From Helochares maculicollis (taxonomy: Eukaryota; Arthropoda; Insecta; Coleoptera; Hydrophilidae), in assembly GCA_033557835.1 (NCBI GenBank), contig JAWQRO010000285.1, forward strand, positions 1 through 44,571: DNA of 44,571 bases, written 5' to 3'. Under the pieces are notes generated by a model that was not told where the DNA came from, did not search any database, and saw nothing but the letters and a program-made list of their open reading frames with translations. The first letter of the stretch is position 1. Every line of letters starts with the position of its first letter. A program made the position numbers and the translations under genes. Of the stretch, positions 19,175 to 29,200 are shown in pieces.

Positions 19175-21559
19175 TTAACCGGGACCAGAATCGTTAGAAC
19201 TATCTGAGTCGTCAGAACTCTCAGTATCAACAGTAATATAACAGTTATGCTCTTGGGGAAACTCGACATTTCTTATGCGTACTTCCGTAAATCCAGAATC
19301 TAAATTATTTATATCTTCATTAAAATCATCATTATTGCGTGTCTGAAAATGTTCGCCATCCGTAGTAACTATTCTTATTGGCGGAGAATAATAATTACTA
19401 TTCACTCCATCGACAAGCAAGTCATGGTAAGAGGTTGTTTCCTTAAAAGGACTGCAAAAGAGCGTTCTAGTATGATAATTGTCGCGATCTTCATTCATGT
19501 TTTCATCTAACGAGTTGCAAATTTCATAACAACCACCTGTGCATATTACGGGAATTGCACCAGCTTCGTCCAAATCATCCAGAATCAACCCTTGGTAAGA
19601 TACGCTGGGCTCAAGATGTCTAGAAAATATAGTTTCAATAGAGGATTTTAAATTACAATTAAAGTCATCTACATCTCTATCAGTCACAAGAATGCAATTG
19701 TTTCCTTCAGGAAAGAATATTTTAACTGCAGAATATCGAGGATTTCTATAACTCATCTTATATTTCATCGAATCATTAGGTAGGAAATTTGGAGTTTGCT
19801 GAGAGAAACATGCAGTTTTTGGTTTCGTCGGTTTAGGTGCATAATCTTCTAAATATTCATCCGCAGTATCATTGTCTACTACTTCAGGTGGAATATCTAA
19901 ATTGAAATCTTTGGAACCGTGCAAATCTTCACTAGAGTCGCCATTTTGTGTATTAAACTCCTGATATGAGCCATTTCGTCTTATTAATTCATCTGATGAT
20001 CTAAATTCATTGAGCTTAGTATCGTCACTACCGTCATTAAGTTTATCATCACTTTCAGTATGATTTTCATCGTCAAGCCATTCATCAGGCGATGCATCTC
20101 CATACATATCATCGTATAAACCAAGTGGAGTTTGAGTGTCTTTCTCGTTTAATGTTTTCGGCAGATTTAAATTTTCATTACTGTAACATATATCTAATTC
20201 TTCATCACTAGATTTATTATCTCCTTGATAGTCATCCTGCACGTCGTATATAATTGGATTGTTAGTGTATTTATAATTTTCATTTATGTCATCATCCCTT
20301 AAACGTGCTGGTTCTTGTGTAAAATCTGTATATGATCCGTCGAGGGAAAAACGTACAGGCACATTTTTGTGACTACTCTCTCCAGTCTTAAGTGAGCTTT
20401 TTGCGTTTTTAGGGAGACTTGTACCACTCCGCCTAAGCTTTTCTTCATAAGCTTTCATCCAGTCTAAAAGTGATCCCTGTCGTACAAATTGTTGTTGCTG
20501 AAAACCACTTTCAGATGCATATTTTCGGACTGTGTTCCCTCCATATGATGGAGATGATCTTATATCATGAGTGTTGTTTCTCTTTCCGCGTTCTTGTAAT
20601 GTTGAGTTTGTCAGTACATTAGGATGATCGAATTTTCGTCTTTCTCGTTCTTGTGATTGACCGAATTCCCAACGTTCTTTGCGCGACGGAGATGGTTTCG
20701 CAGTCATGGTAGGACCATACGTACGCTTCCTTTCAAATTCATAGCTAGGACGTTCTTGCGTAGGAACATATAATTTCCTTCTAGGCTCTTCCTGAGGATG
20801 TATCAATTTCATTGCTGGGACGAACCTTCTATTTTGCTGTTCCGGTTCAATCGGTCTAACCAAATTCATAGCTGGTGCAAACCTTCTTTTTGGCAAAATA
20901 GGTAGAGAAGAAAATTTTTTCATGGCTGGAGCGTATCTCCTTTCAGTAATTTCTTCGCTTTTTTTAACTCTTTCATAGGCAAGCGTTGGTGGAGGAGGTA
21001 CCTTTTCATTTCTATTGTCAAATTTGTAGGCAGGCGCGAATCGCCTTTGCGGTAGATGCAGTTCTTCTGCATGTTTCCGCTTCATAGCTGGAGCGTATCT
21101 GATGTACTTTTCACGTGGTTTTTCGACAGGTGGTGGAAGCTCGGGGGTTAGCGGTGCCTCAATAGGTTGTAGCACCTCAACAGGTGGTGGTGGTGGAAGG
21201 GCTGGTAGAGGCTGTTCGCACAAACAATAAAGTTTTTGCTGACATTTGCATTCATCTTCTTCTTCCTCCTTCTCGAAGTCTTCCCAGCACCCACACGGTT
21301 TCCTTTTTGGAAATGTTTCTTTGACTATTTCTTTTTCCACGTGTGTTACTTTTCCTGCCACGTAATACTCTTCTGCTTTTTGTAATAGAGCCATTTCGAT
21401 GTGGACGCCCGGTTTTATAACCTCGATTTTTTTGGGTATACATTTATCAACTTTATCTGCGATGGCATTCAAGCGGCGAGTAATTTTTTTGGCTAGAACT
21501 ACTGCAAGTTCTTGGTTATCTTTAGGAACTACTTTTTTTTTCGTATCAGGTGAACGCAT
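19175..21559 (-). CDS. 794-aa family protein: helix, ALLQK, Cys doublets, APAM repeats, acidic tail
   Basis: First in-frame ATG after an upstream in-frame TGA. Module B: NQELAVVLAKKITRRLNAIA (15-34), ending at Cys40. Module C: KPGVHIEMALLQK (49-61), then YYVAGKVTH (65-73). Cys doublets: CGC (89-91), CKC (104-106), CLC (112-114). After a Pro-rich stretch come about seven copies of an RRFAPAM-type motif (154-160, 172-179, 207-214, 225-232, 244-251, then degenerate copies near 263 and 280). A basic middle (about 290-400) is followed by an Asp/Glu-rich tail (420 to end) holding KDTQTP (473-478), the form recognised by dynein light chain LC8. No membrane segment or enzyme motif. It is the largest gene with modules B and C and shares the APA motif with the 71-aa gene. 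A scaffold-like cytoskeletal role is inference. Confidence 0.82.
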   Translation of the reverse strand: MRSPDTKKKVVPKDNQELAVVLAKKITRRLNAIADKVDKCIPKKIEVIKPGVHIEMALLQKAEEYYVAGKVTHVEKEIVKETFPKRKPCGCWEDFEKEEEEDECKCQQKLYCLCEQPLPALPPPPPVEVLQPIEAPLTPELPPPVEKPREKYIRYAPAMKRKHAEELHLPQRRFAPAYKFDNRNEKVPPPPTLAYERVKKSEEITERRYAPAMKKFSSLPILPKRRFAPAMNLVRPIEPEQQNRRFVPAMKLIHPQEEPRRKLYVPTQERPSYEFERKRTYGPTMTAKPSPSRKERWEFGQSQERERRKFDHPNVLTNSTLQERGKRNNTHDIRSSPSYGGNTVRKYASESGFQQQQFVRQGSLLDWMKAYEEKLRRSGTSLPKNAKSSLKTGESSHKNVPVRFSLDGSYTDFTQEPARLRDDDINENYKYTNNPIIYDVQDDYQGDNKSSDEELDICYSNENLNLPKTLNEKDTQTPLGLYDDMYGDASPDEWLDDENHTESDDKLNDGSDDTKLNEFRSSDELIRRNGSYQEFNTQNGDSSEDLHGSKDFNLDIPPEVVDNDTADEYLEDYAPKPTKPKTACFSQQTPNFLPNDSMKYKMSYRNPRYSAVKIFFPEGNNCILVTDRDVDDFNCNLKSSIETIFSRHLEPSVSYQGLILDDLDEAGAIPVICTGGCYEICNSLDENMNEDRDNYHTRTLFCSPFKETTSYHDLLVDGVNSNYYSPPIRIVTTDGEHFQTRNNDDFNEDINNLDSGFTEVRIRNVEFPQEHNCYITVDTESSDDSDSSNDSGPG
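20652..21099 (-). repeat. Coding repeat of RRFAPAM motif
   Basis: Within the 794-aa gene, residues about 154-286 carry RYAPAMK, RRFAPAYK, RRYAPAMK, RRFAPAMN, RRFVPAMK, and two weaker copies (YVPTQ, YGPTM) spaced 16-36 residues apart. The spacers differ, so the motif itself is the conserved part, as expected for repeated short binding sites. Confidence 0.65.
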
Positions 21560-22934
21560 AGTATCTTGAGTTGAGAGTATAACGGAATCAATTTGAAGGT
21601 GTTGACGGCAAGGTGCCGTTTAAAATTTCTTCTTTTCATTAGGCTGCGTTTCTCACAGGGTAAGTCATTTATCCAAGTTCTGTGAAATAGCTTAGCAACA
21701 AAGCAATTTAGGAACAGTCCCATGTAAAAGTTATTGGAGATAATAGTTCAATTTCTTTTGTCCTTCATTGAGATTCTTTACTTCTGATCAATAGGTCAGT
21801 TTTTCAATGCTCTCTTATATTACATACTTTTATTTTTTGAAAATTTTCACTTCACCATCCTCCAATCAATAATATAGCGACTATTATTTCCCGTGCTGAC
21901 TACTTTCAACTATTTTGTGTTTTTTTTTTCAATAATTATACCTCACAGACTTGTTTTTAGTTCTTACTGTTATTTATTGGGTCAAAACTTGGTTGTCCAA
22001 AAATTGTGGACTTTAAGGTACCATCGGTATTCATCTAAGATAGAAATGACATCGACTAAGAAATATATTCAGTATATTCAGGCGCGCAGTTTAGTCGATT
22101 AGCTGCTCAAATAGAGCTATTACAGAGGGCGCCATACCCAACCTCAAGTTAAATGTGTAAAATAATAAAGGTTTGCAAGGGAGCCCAGCTCACTTATATC
22201 ATGTGCAACCGATAAAGGTAGGATATAAAACGCACTCACTTATCCTGTGGTGGCACAGATTTGCCACTGGGATGCAGCTGCGTAGGTTTTACCTCTAATA
22301 TTAAATGATGTTCACGTATTGGCTACGTGGGTGTTTAATGAGGATTTGCGAACAATTTGCTAACGTTCTAGAATACAGTTCTCTGAATTTTTCAATTTTT
22401 ACCGAATACACGCGTTTGCAAAACCAAAAACTGCACGTTGAAGGCAATTCCATGCTGGTGGAAAGTTGCTCAAATGCGATTGTGGGCTAGGAACTTCGCC
22501 CCGATGAGAGAAAGGGTAGGGCAAGTCGCCATACGGCCGTAAAAGAGAAAATTTCATCCCGTTAGGCTCGATTGTATCCCCAAAAATTCTTAATATTTAG
22601 TAGTCCTGGTTCGATGAAAACGGCAATAAAAATTTGACCTTGATCGCGAAGGGAGCTTAGAATAGGGTTGGTGTTTTAATATCTTTCAAACAATACCGTT
22701 ATCCTGTTGTGTCTTTTACGATATATGTTCTAATTTTAGAGTTGTTAATAGCTGCTTGATTAGGCAGCTACAAAATACGAAAGGACATATTACAGGAATG
22801 TAATGATTAGGTATCACTTAACACACTAAATTTGATTAAATTAATTTAAGCATTACAAAGAGATTTACTAGATGGTCTACAACAATAGTTTAGTTTATCT
22901 CCCATATTACTTACAAAAAACAATCGCTACTTAT
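21560..22934. other. Spacer between the MATH gene and the 794-aa gene
   Basis: No supported gene. 22100-22300 and 22440-22570 are somewhat richer in G and C than the rest, but I find no coding frame or RNA fold there. The promoter of the 794-aa gene should lie just right of 21560. Confidence 0.4.
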
Positions 22935-23510
22935 CTACATTGACAACGTAGTACTTCTGTCGTTGATGTTTATTTTGACGGCTGGTTCTGCACTACCTTC
23001 AAACTGTGCATAGATGTAAATAGTGTTATTGATAAGAAATTCCTCCAGTTTGTCCTGCGTTAAGATGAACTCTACGTTGTAACATTCTCTGTGTAAAGGG
23101 TTATCTGCGTAGAAGATATTTTCCTGTTTGTATTTCGACTCTTCATTTGTGATGTAAAAAAATATTCTTGCCTCAAAAGGCCACTTCAATACTGCATCGA
23201 ACTGTCCATTCGCCATTTGAAACGTAAAGGAAATATTACCAGTGCTCCTATTTTTTGTGATGTTCAGATAGAGTTTGTAGGCATCATAGTAAAATTCTTC
23301 AGTAATTCCTTTATCAACTTTTACTTGAAAGTTTTGTATCTTCCAAATGTACTTGTTGGGCTCTGTTATAACTTGCAAGGACACCAATTTATTTTCAACT
23401 TGTGCTAGTTTTTTGTGTAAGACAGAGCTGATAAACATTAAAACTCCCACTACAGTTACCAACAACCATATCATGATACTGCCAAAATTTTCTAGAAGTA
23501 AATTGAACAT
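22935..23510 (-). CDS. Membrane-anchored MATH/TRAF-C domain protein, 191 aa
   Basis: Single exon. Residues 12-31 (IMIWLLVTVVGVLMFISSVL) form a clear membrane segment, followed by a short heptad-like helix (33-47) that may be a coiled coil. Residues about 53-185 read as a MATH (TRAF-C) domain: YIWKIQNF (54-61) at the first strand and GQFDAVLKWPF (102-112), the G.fD..L.WPF core of the family, followed by alternating hydrophobic residues and a final YIYAQFE strand. MATH domains bind peptide ligands, commonly as trimers. There is no RING, zinc-finger, BTB or protease domain, so this is not a standard TRAF. A single N-terminal anchor plus coil plus MATH is unusual. With such a short N-terminus, the domain could face either the cytosol or the lumen. 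It is the same-strand neighbour upstream of the family array but shares none of its motifs. Confidence 0.75.
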   Translation of the reverse strand: MFNLLLENFGSIMIWLLVTVVGVLMFISSVLHKKLAQVENKLVSLQVITEPNKYIWKIQNFQVKVDKGITEEFYYDAYKLYLNITKNRSTGNISFTFQMANGQFDAVLKWPFEARIFFYITNEESKYKQENIFYADNPLHRECYNVEFILTQDKLEEFLINNTIYIYAQFEGSAEPAVKININDRSTTLSM

Positions 23511-25133
23511 TTTGTAGTACTCTTTGATATGGATTGCACTGACGAAACTGTCGTTGATAGCTAATTTAGTTTACCGGATTACACTATTTTTGCAGTTGCA
23601 ACAAATACCTTATAATATAACTGCACGAGGAAACTTATTGTCGCGAACGTATCTGCGATATCAAATCAACATTTTTGGCTTAACTATCTTATCAAGTTTA
23701 AATTGTGAATTGACAAGTTTATCTCTTGGTAATTGTTCGTTTTGACTACAAAAACAACTTTAAATCGTAGCTAATTTTTACTAATTTTCAAGTTTTCCAA
23801 CATACCGTCATTGAACCCCATTTGGGATAATAAAACAAATCTTTTAGTTTTGGAGGACCTCCATTCTCTGTACTTTACAAATGATAGCAATAAATTGCTA
23901 TAAAATTAAAAATACCTGCAAGTTATCATGGCTAGTGACCCTCAAATATTGATTTGCGACAGGATTTTACGAATGTGGGAGAATTACAATTGTGAATGAC
24001 GTTCTAGGCTTCCTCAGAGACGAACTTATTTGACACAGTAAACCTACTATCGTTCAAAGTGAAAATGTATGTTCCAAATTACACCTAAAAATTTTCTTTG
24101 ATTAACTATTCAGAACAGCTCAGAATACGCTCTAAAACATTTAAAATCAAAAACCAAATTTGAAAATTTCTGCCGAAAAAAGAAAAACTTGTCGAAAAAT
24201 ATGAAAGAAATCCATCTGATTTCATTCATTACATATTTATTATCTGTTTTTTATTCTACGCGTACGATCATATTGAATTTATTGCGTCATAAACAGCATT
24301 TCAATTATTCATGATCAGATATTTCGCCGTGGATCTTGAAGTAGGTACAGCATTCTTCAAATCATATTTTCTTTCGAAGTTGCACAGCTCTCTGAAATTT
24401 TTAATACAATATTTCATATACGTTCATTTTTATATCCACTCCACCTTTAGCAAATTTGCAGATTGTCCAACGCGCAATTTTCGTATTTGGCTGCAAAAAA
24501 TACACACATTAAATGCTAGCCTTTGAAAACTAAGATTTTCCGATTCAAGGCTGTTGAAAGGCTCACTTAAACCACATTAATAGCAAATGTTTTCAAGAAG
24601 TTTGAAGGGTTTTTTCTTACACAGAATATTTCCTTGAGACACTAACGGAGTTCTCTATTCTACCACGTCAGCCCTCTTAAGCTCTGTGCACTAATTACGT
24701 GAATTATTAGTAATTACTGTCATTCTTTCTAATGTGAACCATTTTATACTTCCAGTATTCTCCAAGGGCCAGTGTGAGACTAACAGGTATCGGTTTTTGG
24801 CTAAAACCGGAGGTTACGTCTGGGTTCTGACTCAAGCAACTTTGCTCTATGACAAAATGCAGAAACCCCAAAGCGTTGTATGCGTCAATTACATCATCAG
24901 GTAAGTTTTTCAAAATTAGTCTGCTTGATTCTTAAGGAAGATCCTTACATTTATTGAAATTCAGCTGCCTCGTACCTATTTTAAGATAAATTGTTGTGTC
25001 CAAGTAATTAATGAAAGAATATTGAGATCGGCAAATATATATTTTGTCATCTAGACTGTTTTATACAGTCCATACTTTAAATTTTTAGGGTTGTTGTGAA
25101 TTTACTATACATATCAAGTTTTACATTTCCGTG
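23511..25133. other. Non-coding stretch, no gene supported
   Basis: It should contain the MATH gene promoter at its left edge. Small frames such as 24707-24913 (minus) have no recognisable domain. No repeat or RNA gene recognised. Confidence 0.4.
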
Positions 25134-25745
25134 TTACTATACGAAGTATAGTAAAGGGAAAGTATTGCGATCATGAAAACATTCGACCTCCATATTTTGA
25201 TGGATCTCCGCGTTCTGAGTGCTCCTCAACCTATTTTGATCATTTTTGACACCATGTCTGTTAGTAAAAGTGGGCTATCTCCCCCTGCTCCCTTAACCCT
25301 CATTTACTCCGTATTTCACATTACAAATTAATCATGATAATAAAGCTATCTCCTTACTTCTGTGTAACGTGTCAGATGCGCCGATTCAAGCTTCGCCCTC
25401 TATTAAGAGTTTTGACCAAAATTTCTAATATTCAGAAAACATTCCGCTGCTAAGTGTCAACTAACTGTATATTAATTGAACCTTAAGGAAATGAATCGAC
25501 AACAGCAGTAACAAATGTTGCCTTTATGGTATATAATAAGAGGCCTTAGTTTACGCTCTTAATAGCGGACTGATTCTGGATTTTAGAAGCTTAGGTCGAT
25601 TTTACAGATGTTGGAAGATATCTGCACTTTCTTGAATAATTGTATTTTCATACCAACATTCGATTGTAGTTCATGAGTCAAAAGAATAAAGTAAATGAGA
25701 TTAAGTTCACGATTTTTCTATAATAACCTGCAACTAACGAAATTA
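25134..25745. repeat. Palindrome-headed dispersed repeat, copy 2
   Basis: Begins with a perfect palindrome TTACTATAC-GAA-GTATAGTAA (25134-25154) and continues AAGGGAAA, CATTCGACCT, CTTAACCCTCATTTAC, CCGATTCAAGCTTCGC, GTGTCAACTAACTGT, GGAAATGAAT and CTTTCTTGAATAAT in the same order as 1207-2240. It lacks part of the internal foldback segment present in copy 1. The intact palindrome here and the degenerate one in copy 1 suggest this end is better preserved. Confidence 0.65.
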
Positions 25746-26042
25746 GTACTTGTACTTTTAAATCGTTTGAAAAACTGTTCTAGAATAGTACTTTATTATT
25801 AATCAGGAAAGAAGATCTGCGAAACGTGCAAGCTGCACCTTCGGCGCAGCTGATTCTTAATTCGCTTCTCAATTAAAAGGATCAATCTAAGCATCTAACA
25901 TTCGATACCATGCTGCTATAAAGGGCGTCAATTAAATTTTTTTATTATATACCATAATGGCATCATTCATTAATATGCGAAGCGATGCTGTTGTCGATTC
26001 ATTTCCTTTAGGTTCTTTTAATAAACGGTTAGTTGACACTTT
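25452..26042. repeat. Inverted repeat with arms of about 90-100 bases
   Basis: 25452-25539 (AAGTGTCAACTAACTGTATA onward, through TTTATGGTATATAATAA) is matched in reverse complement by 25942-26042 (TTATTATATACCATAATGG onward, through GGTTAGTTGACACTTTTCG). The second arm retains CATCGCTTCGCATATTA, also seen in copy 1 (TATTGCTTCACATATTA) but shortened in the first arm here. Confidence 0.65.
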
Positions 26043-26290
26043 TCGAAGCATTATATTACTAACAACCTTTTTGTTAAATTAACCTTTTAGAAATGTAGCA
26101 ATAATAGTATTACTTCACATATTAATAAAGAGAGCTTATTATATTATGTAATAAAATGGCTTAGTTGATGATCTTGAGAGCGAAATGTTTATGGTTATTA
26201 GAAACTTATGTTGATACCCTATAGAGCGGAATTTTTCTAGTTATTAGAAATTTAGATTGATTTACTTGAAACGAAAGTTCCTTGGAAGTT
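25830..26290. repeat. Rearranged fragments of the same repeat
   Basis: 25830-25918 resembles 1700-1790 in direct orientation (GGCGCAGCTGATTC, CTCAATTAA.AG.ATCAA, CATCTAACATTC). 26165-26225 resembles the same block in reverse (CTTGAGAGCGAA, ATTAGAAACTTATGTTGAT). The region therefore holds nested direct and inverted pieces of the element. Confidence 0.5.
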
Positions 26291-29200
26291 TCATGCCTTT
26301 CATGCAGCTGCCATATTTATAATTATTAGTCTGATAAGGGGCGTTTGTTCCCAGGGTTCGGACGGCTTTAAGAGATTTAGCAAGAAGTTCATGTACAGAA
26401 CGTTTTAAGTTTAAAATTCGCTAGGAAATAAATAGCCTTCCTTTCATCTTATTCCCCTTCTATCCCAAGAACTAAATTCATTAGCCTTAATGAGAAAATT
26501 AAGTAAATTATTTTTAATTGGATCAAGGAACTTGGCGAGAAGAAACGCCATATAAAGGACCCGCAGGACAGTTTCACGTTAGGATGGTGTTTGTGTTTTC
26601 AAGTGTTCTTAAAATTTTTTCTCGCGAGGTTTTACTGGTAAATATCGTGCTTGGGTTGGCCTCATTGATCAATATCAAATATATGCAAAGGCGATTTATA
26701 TAAATACCTTCCAGTCTATTTATGTATTTTCAACTATATTTAAATTTGTTCAAATGTCTCCACAACAAAATCTTTCTTCAAGAATATGTCAATATCACCA
26801 TTTGTTTACATTTAGGGATGTATAGTTATATAAATTATCTCTTTGCTTGCCTGTCAACTATTAATTTTGCTACTCGAAAGTTGGTTGCAACATAACACAA
26901 AACGATCTTTTACTTTGTCATTCGGATTTTTAGCTCCTCACTCGCTTTGCTCCTCAGTCACTCGTTTTCCACATTTTTCCTGGTATTTCATTTTTCACCC
27001 AATCCTCATTATCAAATCGGTTCGTGTGGGAACCTCTTTCGCTATTAACGTCCAAAGAATTTTAATTGGCGTAAAAGGCTGAGTATTGATCGTCACTTGC
27101 CACTCTTTAAGATTTTATCATAACCTGATCTATTTCAGGAGCTGTCAAGCATCAAAATTCGAATGAGAAAATTATTTGACGGTGTTAAGTGTTATTAATA
27201 TTTTTCTTACAGACTGGACGCTCAGGTAGGTACCTTTTAATTCGGAATCTGATTGTTACGCATCTTTTACTGTGCATATTTTTAATGTATAACTTTCATC
27301 CGTGTTTGATGTCAGTGGTGTGATTTTGTTTTACGGTTTTCGTATTTTCAAAGGTTTTAGAATAAAGGTGAGGCAGCTGAAATCGCAAAGAATAATTAAT
27401 ACGCCTGAATAGACAAGTTAAAATCGAGAGGCAGATAAGGACTCTTTAGTTATACTGCCGAGGCAAGAGGGGAAAAACCTGACATTTTCGTCGTAGCGAA
27501 TTTAAATTTTTATCTCTTTGAATTTCCAATCTTTCCCATTCGAGCGAAAATTGGATGTAGGCTGAAACGAATGTTGCTTGAGAAGTTTATTTAATTATGA
27601 GATACTTCATTGCTTTATAAAACTGTATTGCTTTTCCCGATAGAACAACATTAAAAATGTTTTGACGTGCTTGGTTAAATTTTATATAAGAATGCTTCAG
27701 ACGAAATTATAGCCATAAGTATTAATCCATATATTGTCAGTTATTCTTAAGCTTGTTTGTCTATACCTTCATTCACCTTAGTTGCAATTCATAAATCATG
27801 CCATTATTTATTATTATCCATATCTGTAAGTTATTATTTGACGTTTGAAAAATCAATTTCAACCAAATTAAACGATAATTAGACTTTAAATTCTTTACTA
27901 CTGGTTATCTAAATACATTCCCTACTAACTATTTTCTCAAATAGTCTTTGTAAAACTTGATCTTATGCCGCATAGAGAAGCAGTTCTTAAAGTTAAAAAA
28001 TAAAACTGTTTGATTGAACATCTAAGATTTCCAACATTCCTCAAGGTGTCACTTTGAAGGCTTGATTTCTCGAGCACACCCAAAATTTGATCCCTAGAAG
28101 CAATATTTAGTTACAACAGACGTTCAGAAACACGAAGTTAATTGATGTTGATTTTTATTTCCAAACAGGATATTCAGTAGATTTAAGGATAACGCGGATA
28201 CATGTTCGCATCATTGATCTAAATCTTTCATATTTGTAAGGGAAAAGCGTTTTATAAATATCCATGTATATTTGAATAAACTTCTCTTTGTGAGGGTCTT
28301 CCATTATTCATTGTAGCTAGATGTGTCTGACAGAATCGCTGTCATTTTATACCGGATGTTGCTTGCGTCGCGGTGCGCTGAAGAACCGCGCGTGTGACAA
28401 TTTTTCGCCTCGAACCACACATAACTAAGATTTATGTTGTGGGTGCGTTTTACTTGACTAAATTAGCAAGATTTTTGCGCTCTTACGGTACAATTAGATG
28501 GTTTTTAAGTTTTGAATTTGCTACTAAGACGCGTTAGATTTTTTACTGATTAATCTATTATCTCTAAAAACTCACACTAGACTACTTACGATGTTACATA
28601 TAATATCAGTGCTTAGAATACAAACAGTAATAATGTGTAAACAAATACTTGTTTTCAGCTTTTATAAAAGCTTATCGCTTAATTCTGTATAAAATACTTG
28701 ACTTTTATCTCAACTTTTACATGCATGTATTGCCAAATGGAAATTTTCAAACGTGAAACCTGCAATTACTTAAATCCTTGCTCTTTCAAATATTAACAGA
28801 CGCACTCGAACTCATCCACTCGCAGAAAATACAGCGATGGAATAATTCTCTCTTTGTTTGCTAAACATTTCATTTCTAAATTCCATTCAATTGAATTTTT
28901 GTATGTGATTACATTTAACTCGACTCCGCGTTTCCAAATGAATTCCTTTGTGAAAAAAATCTTGATTGGAAACTCGACGCGAAAATTACTGACAATGACG
29001 CTGACTGATTTACGAGAAATTGATTCCTTTGAATTTTTGCCTATATTTAAAAATGTGATGCTCCATGTTTGCTTGCTGTTTTAATTTCAAAATCTTGATA
29101 TCCAGCTCATTGAATTTGATAATGAAGCTTTTATATTGAAATTGTTGCTCCTTTTTCCTAGTTTTATTACGTCGTTTCACTACAAAACGCCTCGGCTTAT

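Noticed and set aside
22100..22570. GC-richer patches as possible tRNA or SINE
   Set aside because: No A-box and B-box pair at proper spacing and no cloverleaf could be drawn. The near B-box at about 22610 lacks a partner.
24707..24913. 68-codon minus-strand frame
   Set aside because: Short, no known domain, no relation to the neighbouring family, and within chance expectation.
25134..25154. Resemblance of the palindrome TATACGAAGT to a loxP arm
   Set aside because: Only about ten bases agree, the spacer is three bases instead of eight, and the same palindrome heads a dispersed repeat, so a recombinase site is not supported.
26515..26600. Possible small coding exon (GC-richer stretch following an AT-rich run)
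   Set aside because: The frames are short, the putative splice donor GTTAGG is poor, and no protein family is recognised.
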